Below are positions 1 through 8,948 of a DNA stretch of 64,000 nucleotides, one piece after another. The stretch comes from Butyrivibrio hungatei (GTDB lineage Bacteria; Bacillota; Clostridia; Lachnospirales; Lachnospiraceae), in contig NZ_FMUR01000003.1 of the NCBI RefSeq assembly GCF_900101605.1, positions 62,001-126,000 on the forward strand, in the 5' to 3' direction. Position numbers and translations under genes: made by a program. Numbering within the stretch: position 1 is the stretch's first letter; each line of letters starts with the position of its first letter. The notes beneath the pieces are model-generated. The model was not told the origin of the DNA, ran no database searches, and saw only the letters and a list, made by a program, of their open reading frames with translations.

Positions 1-976
1 CTTCTGTGATCTTTGTTCCGTTAGCCTTAAGCTGCTCAAGTACTTCCTTCTCCTTCTCTTCTGAGATTGAACGGTTGTACTTAGAAGCCTCTTCACCGGC
101 TGCCATAAGGATATCCTGCTGATCAGCTGAAAGCTTGTTCCAAGCGTCATCTGTGATGATAACCTGGATAGCACCAAGTGTGTGTCCATCAAGAATCATG
201 TTGCCTGCAACTTCGTTGAATGAGTTTGATGCATAATTTGCGATAGGCTGCTCAGCACCATCAACTACACCTGTCTGAAGTGCACCATAGAGCTCTGTGA
301 AAGCAACTACTGTAGGAGAAGCACCAAGACCTTCTACAAGACCGTTCATAACAGGGTCGTTAGAAACACGAAGCTTTAATCCCTTAAGAGAATCGATACC
401 TGAGATTTCCTTTGTTGTGAAGAAATGACGGAAACCTTCCTCACCATAGAAAAGTCCTCTTACACCGCTTCCGTTCTCTGAGGGCTCAAGCAAGAACTGC
501 TTAGCAAGATCAGATGTAGCGAAGTTCCAGAAATGCTCACGGCTTACAAATGTGTAAGGAAGTGAAAGAAGCATTGATGACTCTCCGCCGTAGCTTGTAA
601 GTGAGAAAGCGGAAATTCTTGCAAGGTCGATTGTTCCGCCGCCACCAAGCATTGTATCAAGAACGTCCTGCTCAGCACCAAGAACCTGGTTAGCCTGAAG
701 ATCGATGATGATTGATCCGTTTGATCTCTTCTCAACTTCTTCCTTGAACTTAGCATCTGTCATACCTGAAATAGAATCAAGAGGGTTAACCTCAGCCATT
801 ACAAGTGTGATAGCATCCTTAGCAGGTTCTGCTGCTGCATCAGCGGGTGCTGCATCAGATGCCTGTGCGTCAGCTGCAGGCTGTGCTGCGGGTGTCTCAG
901 GTGCTGATACACCACAAGCTGTCATTGATACAACTGTTGCTACTGTTAATAGTGTCGAAATAAGTTTCTTCTTCAT
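1..976 (-). CDS. dctP: TRAP transporter solute-binding lipoprotein, DctP family (3' end cut by window)
   Basis: Extracellular solute-receptor subunit of a TRAP transporter, the class that brings in C4-dicarboxylates and related organic acids. About 325 residues are visible. They begin with a lipoprotein signal peptide whose lipobox cysteine is residue 21 (Met-Thr-Ala-Cys), followed by an Ala/Pro/Glu-rich linker. The mature part has DctP-family features: a region around LVMAEVNPLDS, a conserved FxLRV-like segment (KGLKLRVSND) and GVVDGAEQPIANY, the hallmark near the ligand-binding arginine. The ATG at 976 follows a GGGAGGT ribosome binding site. The C-terminus and the DctQ/DctM membrane partners would lie to the left of the window. 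Family assignment is firm; the substrate is not known. Confidence 0.9.
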   Translation of the reverse strand, partial: MKKKLISTLLTVATVVSMTACGVSAPETPAAQPAADAQASDAAPADAAAEPAKDAITLVMAEVNPLDSISGMTDAKFKEEVEKRSNGSIIIDLQANQVLGAEQDVLDTMLGGGGTIDLARISAFSLTSYGGESSMLLSLPYTFVSREHFWNFATSDLAKQFLLEPSENGSGVRGLFYGEEGFRHFFTTKEISGIDSLKGLKLRVSNDPVMNGLVEGLGASPTVVAFTELYGALQTGVVDGAEQPIANYASNSFNEVAGNMILDGHTLGAIQVIITDDAWNKLSADQQDILMAAGEEASKYNRSISEEKEKEVLEQLKANGTKITE

Positions 977-1001
977 TTTTTACCTCCCTAAAATAAAAAA
1001 A

Positions 1002-1034
1002 ATAATGACATAGTCTATTCGACAATGTCATTAT
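1002..1034. promoter_or_regulatory. 9-bp inverted repeat in the dctP leader
   Basis: ATAATGACA (1002-1010) and its exact reverse complement TGTCATTAT (1026-1034) are separated by 15 bases, 26 bases upstream of the dctP start. Either a dimeric operator or an RNA hairpin. No regulator gene is adjacent, so the function is inferred only. Confidence 0.4.
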
Positions 1035-1104
1035 AGTTGATTACTCGTATATTAAAAAGCGGATAATTTTAATATTATATAGCACTTTTTTTACATTTTT
1101 GTTA

Positions 1105-2199
1105 TCAATCGAAATCCGATATCGAAAAAACAGGTGTCGGATTGGTCAATCCACCACTCATTCCATCGCTCAATTTCTCTGTTGCAGGGCCGTTATCATG
1201 CCCCGTATAACTCATGATAACCTTGAAATCTTCAGAATTTACTACCTCTTCCTGCTTTCTTAAAGACATATTTACCGGTTTAACATCCCTTACAGGATGA
1301 CTGCTCACGGCTTGACCTGGATAAAATTGTCCTTGCATATACTGCCCGTTTCCGTTCGCCTGTCCGCCCTGATATAACTGGGGTTGCATGTACTGTCCGC
1401 TATAAACAGGCTGTCTGTTCATGGCTTGACCGGGATAAAATTGTGCGGGCATGGGATTCATCCCAAAATATGCACCATTCATCATCTGTCCGGGCATCAT
1501 GCCAGGTCTCAGCGGCAGATCTTTTGTTGAAATGCGCTTAACATACATGATCGCTTTTATGACCATAAACAGCTCAAGGCCGATAAATACGAGCATTGTA
1601 AGAGGATGTTCCGTCGAAAGGCAGAAATCATACAATCCGTGAAGTCCAACAGGTATCCAGAAAGCCTTCTGCGTATTGAGATTTCTCTTATCAAATCTCC
1701 CCCTGCACTCATACCCCTTTGCAAGTCCGTAATAAGCTCCCATAAATACGCCGAAAATGCAGTGTCCGGGAACCGAAAGAACCGCACGCATGAGCCCCGT
1801 CATAAATCCAAACTGGAACACGTACATAACGTTCTCGATCGTCGCAAACCCAAGAGATGCGCACACTGAATAAACGATTCCGTCAAAAGCAAAGTTAAAC
1901 TCTTCATTGTTCCAGGTACACTTCTTCAAAACAAAGTATTTACCTGCTTCTTCCGCCACTCCTATAACCAGGAAATTTTCTATGAGACTATAAACAATAT
2001 TCTGCTTGGGAAATACCATATCCAGAACCATTATGCCGAAATACTCAAGAAATACAGCACTGAGCGTGGAAAGAGCGCCGAAAAAGAACACTGCTGCCAT
2101 AAGTCCCAGAGGCTCTTTCTCAACTTTGTCCGCCTTATAGATAATACACAACAAAACAGCTGCCGGCAAAACAGCGAGAATCGCCAAAATTATATCCAT
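1105..2199 (-). CDS. prsW: PrsW-like glutamic intramembrane protease with repetitive Q/M/Y-rich tail
   Basis: Multi-pass membrane protein of the PrsW family; B. subtilis PrsW cleaves anti-sigma factors. The core motifs are visible: paired glutamates E83-E84 in VAEEAGK, FDG at 105-107, GFATIEN at 117-123 (E122) and H146 in VPGHCIFG. These are the residues expected for the catalytic and conserved positions of the family. Several hydrophobic segments run through about residue 220. After that, residues about 230-310 form a soluble low-complexity tail with repeated QFYPGQA and QYMQ units, which is not part of the protease fold. ATG start with AAGGGGAT upstream. It stands alone, with no anti-sigma gene next to it. 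Total 364 residues, longer than B. subtilis PrsW because of the tail. Confidence 0.85.
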   Translation of the reverse strand: MDIILAILAVLPAAVLLCIIYKADKVEKEPLGLMAAVFFFGALSTLSAVFLEYFGIMVLDMVFPKQNIVYSLIENFLVIGVAEEAGKYFVLKKCTWNNEEFNFAFDGIVYSVCASLGFATIENVMYVFQFGFMTGLMRAVLSVPGHCIFGVFMGAYYGLAKGYECRGRFDKRNLNTQKAFWIPVGLHGLYDFCLSTEHPLTMLVFIGLELFMVIKAIMYVKRISTKDLPLRPGMMPGQMMNGAYFGMNPMPAQFYPGQAMNRQPVYSGQYMQPQLYQGGQANGNGQYMQGQFYPGQAVSSHPVRDVKPVNMSLRKQEEVVNSEDFKVIMSYTGHDNGPATEKLSDGMSGGLTNPTPVFSISDFD

Positions 2200-2351
2200 C
2201 AGAATCTATCCCCTTCCCTTAAAGCAAATGTTAAAAATAATTTTAAACCTCTTTTAAAAAAAGTATTATATTTGCACTTGAATGTCAATAATTAATCGCA
2301 GAATTATAGTATTATTATCAAAAAAATTATCATATGTAACAAATATCAGAC

Positions 2352-2395
2352 AAAAAACCTCTTTGTCAGACTATTTCACGACAAAGAGGCTTTTT
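2352..2395 (-). terminator. Intrinsic terminator of the signalling operon
   Basis: Perfect 10-bp stem CCTCTTTGTC (2358-2367) / GACAAAGAGG (2380-2389). It is flanked by A6 on the left (T6 on the minus strand) and CTTTTT on the right, so it could act in both directions. It sits just after the stop at 2438. Confidence 0.85.
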
Positions 2396-2437
2396 ACGGC
2401 ATCTTATAAAAATACAATTTACGTATTATAGTTCATA

Positions 2438-4366
2438 TCATACTCTGCCCGCTTTTGCCATCTCCACAAACTCAACCTTGGATACGGCAGGTGACAGATA
2501 GTCGCCCAAAATGTAATCCGCATATATATCTTTCATCTTATCATAGTATTCAAAAGAATCAACTCCCGAAACAATAACGGTCTTGTTTATCTGCCTCAGC
2601 ATATCCATTCTGTTCTTAAGAATTATGCCGCGCTTCGAGCCTCCCGTTGTCTCCATGAAATGTTTTATATTGACTATAACTCCGTTAAATCCGCCTAGCA
2701 TATCGTATCTTACACCCAATGAGTCATTCTTGTAATTTCCCATGAATATACTGACTCCATCCTCACTTAATCTCTCTATCACATAGTCAACGGAATCCGT
2801 TTCGACATACAATACATTATCATTTATATCCAGTGCTATCTTGGAAAGATCGACATTGTACTGCTTTGCGTATTCTCTCACAACTCCCACAAGTTCTTTG
2901 CTGATAACTTTGTCAGACACCGTATGCATCATAATGAAATTGATACAATCAGCATTTTCCGCAAGCAATTCTCCCGCAAATCTTAATATCGATCCAATCA
3001 TCCTGTTCTCAATTTCTTCCGCAAATCCCGACTTCTCGGCAACACTCATAAACTCCGAAAAAGACACTTCGCCAAGCACCGAATCGTCAAGATTAAGAAG
3101 TGCCTCCGCTCCACACACCTTGTTTCCCGTTTTATCAAAAAGCGGCCTGTACTTAACTTTGAAATAATTCTCGTTCATTCCGCGGACAATAGCTTTTTCA
3201 ACCTCAATCTTCCTAAGAAGGAAATCAAGATCATGATCGATAAAAAGATTTTTACCAGTATCCTCGATATGAGCCTCGGACAGCATCAGAATATCTTCTT
3301 CGCTGTTAAACATATCCGGCGTTCCCGCGCACATTATGATCGCATTTATGTTCATTTGGTTATCTTCAAGGTGCCATCCCTTGTCAAACCTGTCTCTTAT
3401 TGTATAAGCAAGCTTATTGCTCTCATTTTCGGTCACATCCACGCACAGAATATAAAAACATGCAACTCCGCTTATATAAACATCATACTTATCTGCAACA
3501 TCAAAAAGATATTTCGATATCTGTTTTATGATCGCGTCAAAATCCGCATATCCCGTAATATTTATATATGCATCCGCATTCTCTATCCGCACGCATATAG
3601 TCCTGAAACTCCTGTTAAGAGAAATATAATTCTTGATATCCTGCAAAAGAGCCATTCTGTTATACAGTCCCGTTCCCGAATCAACCCTGTCATCATCTTT
3701 TTCAAGTATGATCATGATACCCATAAGTCCGATTGATTCACACAGGAGCTCACATGTGATCGTAGGGAAAAGAAGCTGTATAATAACTCCCATGATCGCA
3801 AGAGACAAAAAGTACACCATTGCACCCTTTTTAAGATGATTTATGCTCTTCCAGTATCTTACAAGCAAAAGAACACACAGGATAAAATAGAATGCACTCA
3901 GAATATAAGCGGCATATACTACAGGCCCCCTGTGAAACACAAGGTCTGACGAAGCAGTAAACGCAAGCTGAGTCATCGGATTTGAGAAAAGAGCCGCCTC
4001 AAGAACAAACATAGGTATCGCAAACGCAATACGAAATCTCTTTGAAAAAAGATGAAGAATACCGCATACTACGATTATGTAATACAAAAGAACCGGCATC
4101 ATCAGAAAATGCGTAGCATAATAAATATATTTGCTCAGATAACACACGAAGAACTTAACGGCATACGGAAAGTCATAATTATAGGCAGTATAGGAAGCTA
4201 TACCCGTGCAGGAATCAAAAAGGACAATCGAAAGAAGCGCAACCAGCAAAGTATTCTTAAGACTTTTCTTTTTCCTGATCACTATCGCGCAAAAAATACT
4301 TGTTAAACTGACTATCAGCGCAGCTATACAAAACGTAAGTCCGCCGTTTGGATTACCTTCAATCAT
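2438..4366 (-). CDS. Membrane sensor with degenerate GGDEF and EAL domains (kinase-less paralogue)
   Basis: About 642 residues. The first ~215 residues form an array of roughly seven hydrophobic segments. They are followed by a GGDEF-like fold whose signature is lost (SGVACF in place of RxGGDEF) and an EAL-like fold. The EAL triplet survives (GAEALLNL), but the downstream catalytic motifs are replaced: LDIND for ELTES, MGNYKND for DDFGTG and SGVDS for EGVET. It is therefore probably an inactive cyclic-di-GMP-type sensor or scaffold. The whole protein parallels the N-terminal half of the hybrid kinase two genes upstream, pointing to duplication. The longest frame begins at a TTG at 4387. The ATG at 4366 is preferred because AAAGGAA lies 9 bases upstream and it starts 4 bases after the previous stop. 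Last gene of the operon. Confidence 0.75.
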   Translation of the reverse strand: MIEGNPNGGLTFCIAALIVSLTSIFCAIVIRKKKSLKNTLLVALLSIVLFDSCTGIASYTAYNYDFPYAVKFFVCYLSKYIYYATHFLMMPVLLYYIIVVCGILHLFSKRFRIAFAIPMFVLEAALFSNPMTQLAFTASSDLVFHRGPVVYAAYILSAFYFILCVLLLVRYWKSINHLKKGAMVYFLSLAIMGVIIQLLFPTITCELLCESIGLMGIMIILEKDDDRVDSGTGLYNRMALLQDIKNYISLNRSFRTICVRIENADAYINITGYADFDAIIKQISKYLFDVADKYDVYISGVACFYILCVDVTENESNKLAYTIRDRFDKGWHLEDNQMNINAIIMCAGTPDMFNSEEDILMLSEAHIEDTGKNLFIDHDLDFLLRKIEVEKAIVRGMNENYFKVKYRPLFDKTGNKVCGAEALLNLDDSVLGEVSFSEFMSVAEKSGFAEEIENRMIGSILRFAGELLAENADCINFIMMHTVSDKVISKELVGVVREYAKQYNVDLSKIALDINDNVLYVETDSVDYVIERLSEDGVSIFMGNYKNDSLGVRYDMLGGFNGVIVNIKHFMETTGGSKRGIILKNRMDMLRQINKTVIVSGVDSFEYYDKMKDIYADYILGDYLSPAVSKVEFVEMAKAGRV

Positions 4367-4370
4367 AATA

Positions 4371-5129
4371 TCATTCCTTTGATTCAAAAAAATTCTTAAG
4401 TGTTGCCAGCAGTTTTTCTCTGTCTATAGACTTCAAAAGATAATCGGCAGGTTTAAGAGCAAGTACCTCGGTAACGCTCTTTTTATCATTTTTCCCCGTA
4501 AGGAACATAACAGGAATTCCGCTCGAAAAAGACTCCTTCTTTAGCATCTCCATTACTTTCGGCCCGTCTATTACAGGCATATCGTAATCAAGAAGAATGA
4601 GGTCCGCCTTGTTATTTGCAAGCCACGCGACCGCCTGAGCTCCCGAGTTTGCAACGCCCACCCTGAAATCTTCTTTCAGCCATTCCCTAAGCATCTGAAG
4701 ATAAGTGAAATCATCGTCAACAATAAGGACGCATTTTCGCTTCCTCTGAATGTACTCATCATCGGTAACGATAAATATTTTTCCGAGAAGTCCATCCATA
4801 TCAAGCGGTCTTGTGAGCTCACATGCAATATCCTCTTTTGGTATAAATCTGTGAATGAACTTAAATGCATCATTATCGCCGATTATTATGACGATCATAT
4901 TTTCTTCCATGCACAGATCCTTGAAGTATATGATCGCATCCTGATGCTCAACAAAATCCGAATCCGTATAAAGAATTGCAAGACTCGCCCCTTCTTTGTT
5001 GGCACTGATATCAGAGATCGAATACGACGATTCCGCCACAAGAAAGTGATTGTCGATCAGGCTCTTTTTTATTGCATTTACCATGAAAGTCGTGTCATTT
5101 CTTACCAGAAGAATTTTTTTATCAAACAT
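4371..5129 (-). CDS. Double-receiver response regulator
   Basis: 252 residues with two CheY-like folds and no output domain. The C-terminal receiver (from about residue 132) has the acidic pocket VDDD (137-140), phospho-acceptor D181 in LLDYDMP, a Thr in FLTG and the lysine of LKS. The N-terminal fold (1-125) is a degenerate receiver with an acidic cluster but no clear phospho-acceptor motif. ATG start with GGGAGTG upstream; 14 bases after the hybrid kinase stop. It probably takes phosphate from the HPt domain of that kinase and passes the signal on by protein contact. Confidence 0.8.
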   Translation of the reverse strand: MFDKKILLVRNDTTFMVNAIKKSLIDNHFLVAESSYSISDISANKEGASLAILYTDSDFVEHQDAIIYFKDLCMEENMIVIIIGDNDAFKFIHRFIPKEDIACELTRPLDMDGLLGKIFIVTDDEYIQRKRKCVLIVDDDFTYLQMLREWLKEDFRVGVANSGAQAVAWLANNKADLILLDYDMPVIDGPKVMEMLKKESFSSGIPVMFLTGKNDKKSVTEVLALKPADYLLKSIDREKLLATLKNFFESKE

Positions 5130-5143
5130 TACTACACTCCCGT

Positions 5144-8100
5144 CTACAGCTCACTCTGTGCTATTTTCTCTATGCTTTCCCAGTCAAGCTTTGCAAGATA
5201 GTCTTTGATTTTTCCAATGTTGCCCATATCTTTCTCGGAAAGATTGTAATCGTTAAGCGAATCAAGTATCAGCTCCATCGTGTCATAGTTAAGTCCCTTG
5301 CAGGCTTCAACCATGCTTCCGTAAGCATCTTTCATTTCGGATTCTTTTATATCCGTCTTCTCAACCGCTTCTTCCTTTGTTTCATCGCCTGCAATTCCCG
5401 GAACTCCCGATATCTCATACTCCGCAAGAAGATATCTGTTAAGAAGCTCCGAATGATGTTCCTTGATATACATCGTATCGCCGATATTTCCGGCATTCTC
5501 AAGTTTCTCCGCAAGTTCCGATAAAACAACCGCTCCTATCGCCCTGCTCGTACTCTTTAGCGAATGCACATAGCTCGTGTAATCTTTCCAGTTCTTGTCT
5601 TCGTATGCCTTATCGATATTTGCTTTTGTAAATTCAATGGACTCGTAATACACTTTCAGGATGTTGAAATAACTCTCTTCACTTCCGCTGTTCTTAAGTC
5701 CCAGATCTGACTTAATCTGTATAAGTCCCGAAATATAATCCATAAACTCGTCATTCTCGGAATGTTCAACTTCAACCTCGCTTTTTCCTTCTTCCGTGTT
5801 GTATTCTATCTTTTCATCCGGAAGATATTTAATGAGTGCCTCCTCAAGCTTGTCGCTCTCAACGGGCTTACTCAGATAATCCGTAAATCCTTCGCTTATA
5901 AAAGATTCTTTTGCCCCGGATATCGCATTGGCCGTGAGCACGACTATCGGCGTAAAAACATTTTTGCTCTCCTCGTCTTCCCTGATAAAATGAAGTGTCT
6001 CAACGCCGTCCATTCCGGGCATTCTGTAATCAAGAAAAATAATGTCGTACTCTTTTTCTTTCTGCATCTTCAAGCACTCCACGCCACTCCTTGCGTTGTC
6101 TATATTGACAAGCGTGTTCTTGAGAAGCTCCTTTATAACCACGTGGTTTACCGGAGTATCGTCGACAACAAGGATATTGGCATCTTTTGCTGTGAACTTA
6201 ACCCTGTATTTTTTGTGTATCTTGTTAAGTTCCGCTATCTTGTTCTTAAAGTTTCCGATCTTCACATCTCCCACTTTCTTCTGCGGAAGAACAATTTTAA
6301 ATACGGAGCCTTTGCCATATTCACTCTCAACATCGATCGAACCGTTCATCAGCTTGAGGAGATTGTTCGTGATCGCAAGCCCCAGTCCGCTTCCTTCAAT
6401 AGTTCTGTTTCTATCAACATCAAGCCTCTTAAACTTGTCGAAAAGATTCGCTATATCCTCCTGTTTGATTCCTATTCCCGTATCTATGACATCGATGAAA
6501 AGATTAACTTTATCGTCCGAAACCTCTTCCCCTCTTATCTTCAAAGTAACGCTTCCCTCAGTTGTATATTTGACAGCATTGTTAAGGACATTTACTATGA
6601 TCTGCCTAAGTCTCATCTCATCGCCGCACAGACTGTCCGGAAGTTCCTCATCAACCTCAAATTTGAGATTAAGCGATTTCTGCATAGCCTTGAAATAAAT
6701 CATGTTATAAGCATCATTAAGCACTGAACTAAGTTCGTAGTTCCTGTCGTTTATCTCCATATTCCCGGCTTCGATCTTAGAGAAGTCGAGAATATCATTT
6801 ATAAGTGACAAAAGAGTTTTTCCCGCGCTCTCGATATTCCTTGAATATTCAAGGATTTTCTCATCCGTACACTCCCTTAATATAACCTCATTCATTCCAA
6901 GAACCGCATTGATGGGAGTTCGTATCTCATGAGACATATTTGCAAGGAAATTACTCTTTGCCTCATTTGCCGCCTTGGCCCTTCTCTCCTCCATTCTTGC
7001 AGTTTCCGTAGCTTTGAGGATGGCGATGAAATCATTCTTGCTGACAGCGCGCGAGTAATACTTACCCTGCACGTAATCTGCTTTTATGTTTTGAATACTC
7101 TCCGCATGATCTTTGGAATTTACGGCGCCCATGATGATTTTTTTGCCCGTCTGATTCATGGTCGAAAGACGGTTTTCAAGTATAAGTCTTCTCTGTGACG
7201 ATGAATCCGCATAAAGCAAAAGCCCCGCATTTACCTTTATGCCTTCGAAAAGATACGACGTCGATGACTGCATTCCAAAAAAGCTTGTTCCATACTCATC
7301 CATGTAGAACCTGATTCCCATATCTCCCAGATCGGAGATTACCTGATATATCAGATTTTTGTCCGTGACCGCCGCATTCTCCGTTATGCCAAACACGATA
7401 TTCTCAGGTCTTACCCCGTATCTGGAAAAGAGCTCTTTTACCTGAGAAATAAAATCTGTCTTGATGATCTGAGCCGACGTAAGTTTGATGCATATGAACT
7501 CAAGCCCCATCTCCTCTACGATTCCGCCGCCGATGAAATAAAGAACTTCTTCGATCATAAAAAGTCCGAGTTTTTCGATGGTTCCCGTCCTGTTCGCGAT
7601 GGGAATAAATTCATCTTTTGATATTTCTCCGAGTTCCTTATCGTTAAACTTAAGAACAGCTTCAGCCGCACATATCGAAAGATCCGCTTTTGTATAAATA
7701 GGCTCATAGAAAACCCTGAAACTTGAACTCTCTATTCCTCTTCTTACTGCCTTTTCGACGTCCGCTTTTCTGATAACGAAATCAAGCTCTTCGCAATAGA
7801 TCGGTCTTCCCTTATCGACCTCAATGTCAGTGTCCGACAAAAGAAGAAGGTTATCGAGAGTTTCGAACTTATCGGGCGAAGAAGCCTGAATGACAAGTGT
7901 CTTTAATTGCACACTGCTTCCGTCAAGCATAATGCTCGTTCCGAGTTTGTAAAAAACTTCATCTGCGATTCCTCTTGCGTAAGCACTCGTGATATCGGGG
8001 CACACAAGAAAGAAACACTCAATCCCGACGCGATATACTTCAAACTTCTTATTCACATCGCCAAGGTATCCGGCAACATTAGTAAGTATCTTTTCATAAT

Positions 8101-8923
8101 TTTCATGGCTCGATATCTTTCTAAGGATATCGCCGTTCAAAATCTTAACGCATATGGCATTAAACGCTCTGTCATATCTGAAGTAATTTCCGACATCGGT
8201 TATAAAAGCGTTTCGATTAAGCGCCTTTGTAGAAAAATCTTTTCTGTCGTCATCGCCTTCAAGCATTATCATGATGCCCAGCGCGCCTATTGCTTCACAC
8301 ATAAGCTCGCATGTGATATCAGGGCGGATCATCTGAACCACCAATCCGACGAGCGTAGTTACATAAAAATATATGATCGCAATTTTCTTGAGTTTATTAA
8401 GGACAGCCCAATAGAGATACAGAACGACAAGCGAAAAGATAGTATAGAAAGCTATTATTCCATAAGCAATGTAAACGCCGCTTCTTCTTACATACGCGAG
8501 GTTATCGTCTATCCGGTAGACAATATTAAACAGCGGATTTATCAGAACCAGCAGTTCCATAAAAATAAAAGGTATGCCTAAATAAAAGCGTACCTTCCCC
8601 GTAAACTTATGCTGAACACCGCATTCCATCACTATGTAATATACAAAAATAGGCGCCATTGCAAAATGTGTAAGAAAATACACAAAAAGATTTGCATGAC
8701 CAATTATAAGCTTAGTTCCAAACGTAAGCTTACTGTATTTTAGAAACTGCTCCACGATGCCGGTAAAAGCATCAATGGCGATTATCATTATGAAGGCAAT
8801 GAAAAGCCAATTCTTGAGCTTTACCTTACCTCTGATGATCAGTTTATAAACAATGCACGTAACGCTGATCACTAGGGCGGATAAATTGAAGGCACTACTG
8901 CCTATCACTTCAGTACCGACCAT
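5144..8923 (-). CDS. Giant hybrid histidine kinase: membrane domain, dead GGDEF, dead EAL, HisKA, HATPase, REC, HPt
   Basis: About 1259 residues. Order: multi-pass membrane domain (~10-210); degenerate GGDEF (GIECF where GGDEF is expected); degenerate EAL (AAEAVL, ITEN, MDEYGTSF, GAVNS); then a complete phosphorelay. The relay consists of HisKA with H665 (MSHEIRTP), HATPase_c with N-box NVLNNAVKY, DTGIGI and GSGLGLAI, REC with D965 (LDYRMPGMDG), and an HPt domain with H1120 (YVHSLKS). The frame can start at GTG 8941, but ATG 8923 follows GGGGTGAC and is preferred. The decayed nucleotide domains probably act as ligand-sensing or folding modules rather than enzymes. It is the central gene of the operon with the EAL-HDOD protein upstream and two more regulators downstream. 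Confidence 0.85.
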   Translation of the reverse strand: MVGTEVIGSSAFNLSALVISVTCIVYKLIIRGKVKLKNWLFIAFIMIIAIDAFTGIVEQFLKYSKLTFGTKLIIGHANLFVYFLTHFAMAPIFVYYIVMECGVQHKFTGKVRFYLGIPFIFMELLVLINPLFNIVYRIDDNLAYVRRSGVYIAYGIIAFYTIFSLVVLYLYWAVLNKLKKIAIIYFYVTTLVGLVVQMIRPDITCELMCEAIGALGIMIMLEGDDDRKDFSTKALNRNAFITDVGNYFRYDRAFNAICVKILNGDILRKISSHENYEKILTNVAGYLGDVNKKFEVYRVGIECFFLVCPDITSAYARGIADEVFYKLGTSIMLDGSSVQLKTLVIQASSPDKFETLDNLLLLSDTDIEVDKGRPIYCEELDFVIRKADVEKAVRRGIESSSFRVFYEPIYTKADLSICAAEAVLKFNDKELGEISKDEFIPIANRTGTIEKLGLFMIEEVLYFIGGGIVEEMGLEFICIKLTSAQIIKTDFISQVKELFSRYGVRPENIVFGITENAAVTDKNLIYQVISDLGDMGIRFYMDEYGTSFFGMQSSTSYLFEGIKVNAGLLLYADSSSQRRLILENRLSTMNQTGKKIIMGAVNSKDHAESIQNIKADYVQGKYYSRAVSKNDFIAILKATETARMEERRAKAANEAKSNFLANMSHEIRTPINAVLGMNEVILRECTDEKILEYSRNIESAGKTLLSLINDILDFSKIEAGNMEINDRNYELSSVLNDAYNMIYFKAMQKSLNLKFEVDEELPDSLCGDEMRLRQIIVNVLNNAVKYTTEGSVTLKIRGEEVSDDKVNLFIDVIDTGIGIKQEDIANLFDKFKRLDVDRNRTIEGSGLGLAITNNLLKLMNGSIDVESEYGKGSVFKIVLPQKKVGDVKIGNFKNKIAELNKIHKKYRVKFTAKDANILVVDDTPVNHVVIKELLKNTLVNIDNARSGVECLKMQKEKEYDIIFLDYRMPGMDGVETLHFIREDEESKNVFTPIVVLTANAISGAKESFISEGFTDYLSKPVESDKLEEALIKYLPDEKIEYNTEEGKSEVEVEHSENDEFMDYISGLIQIKSDLGLKNSGSEESYFNILKVYYESIEFTKANIDKAYEDKNWKDYTSYVHSLKSTSRAIGAVVLSELAEKLENAGNIGDTMYIKEHHSELLNRYLLAEYEISGVPGIAGDETKEEAVEKTDIKESEMKDAYGSMVEACKGLNYDTMELILDSLNDYNLSEKDMGNIGKIKDYLAKLDWESIEKIAQSEL

Positions 8924-8948
8924 AAAGTCACCCCGTTGCACGAAACAA

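Noticed and set aside
5762..6727. Long plus-strand open frame (321 codons) opposite the hybrid kinase
   Set aside because: It is antisense to the conserved HATPase and receiver domains, has no ribosome binding site, and its product is rich in residues expected from a shadow frame.
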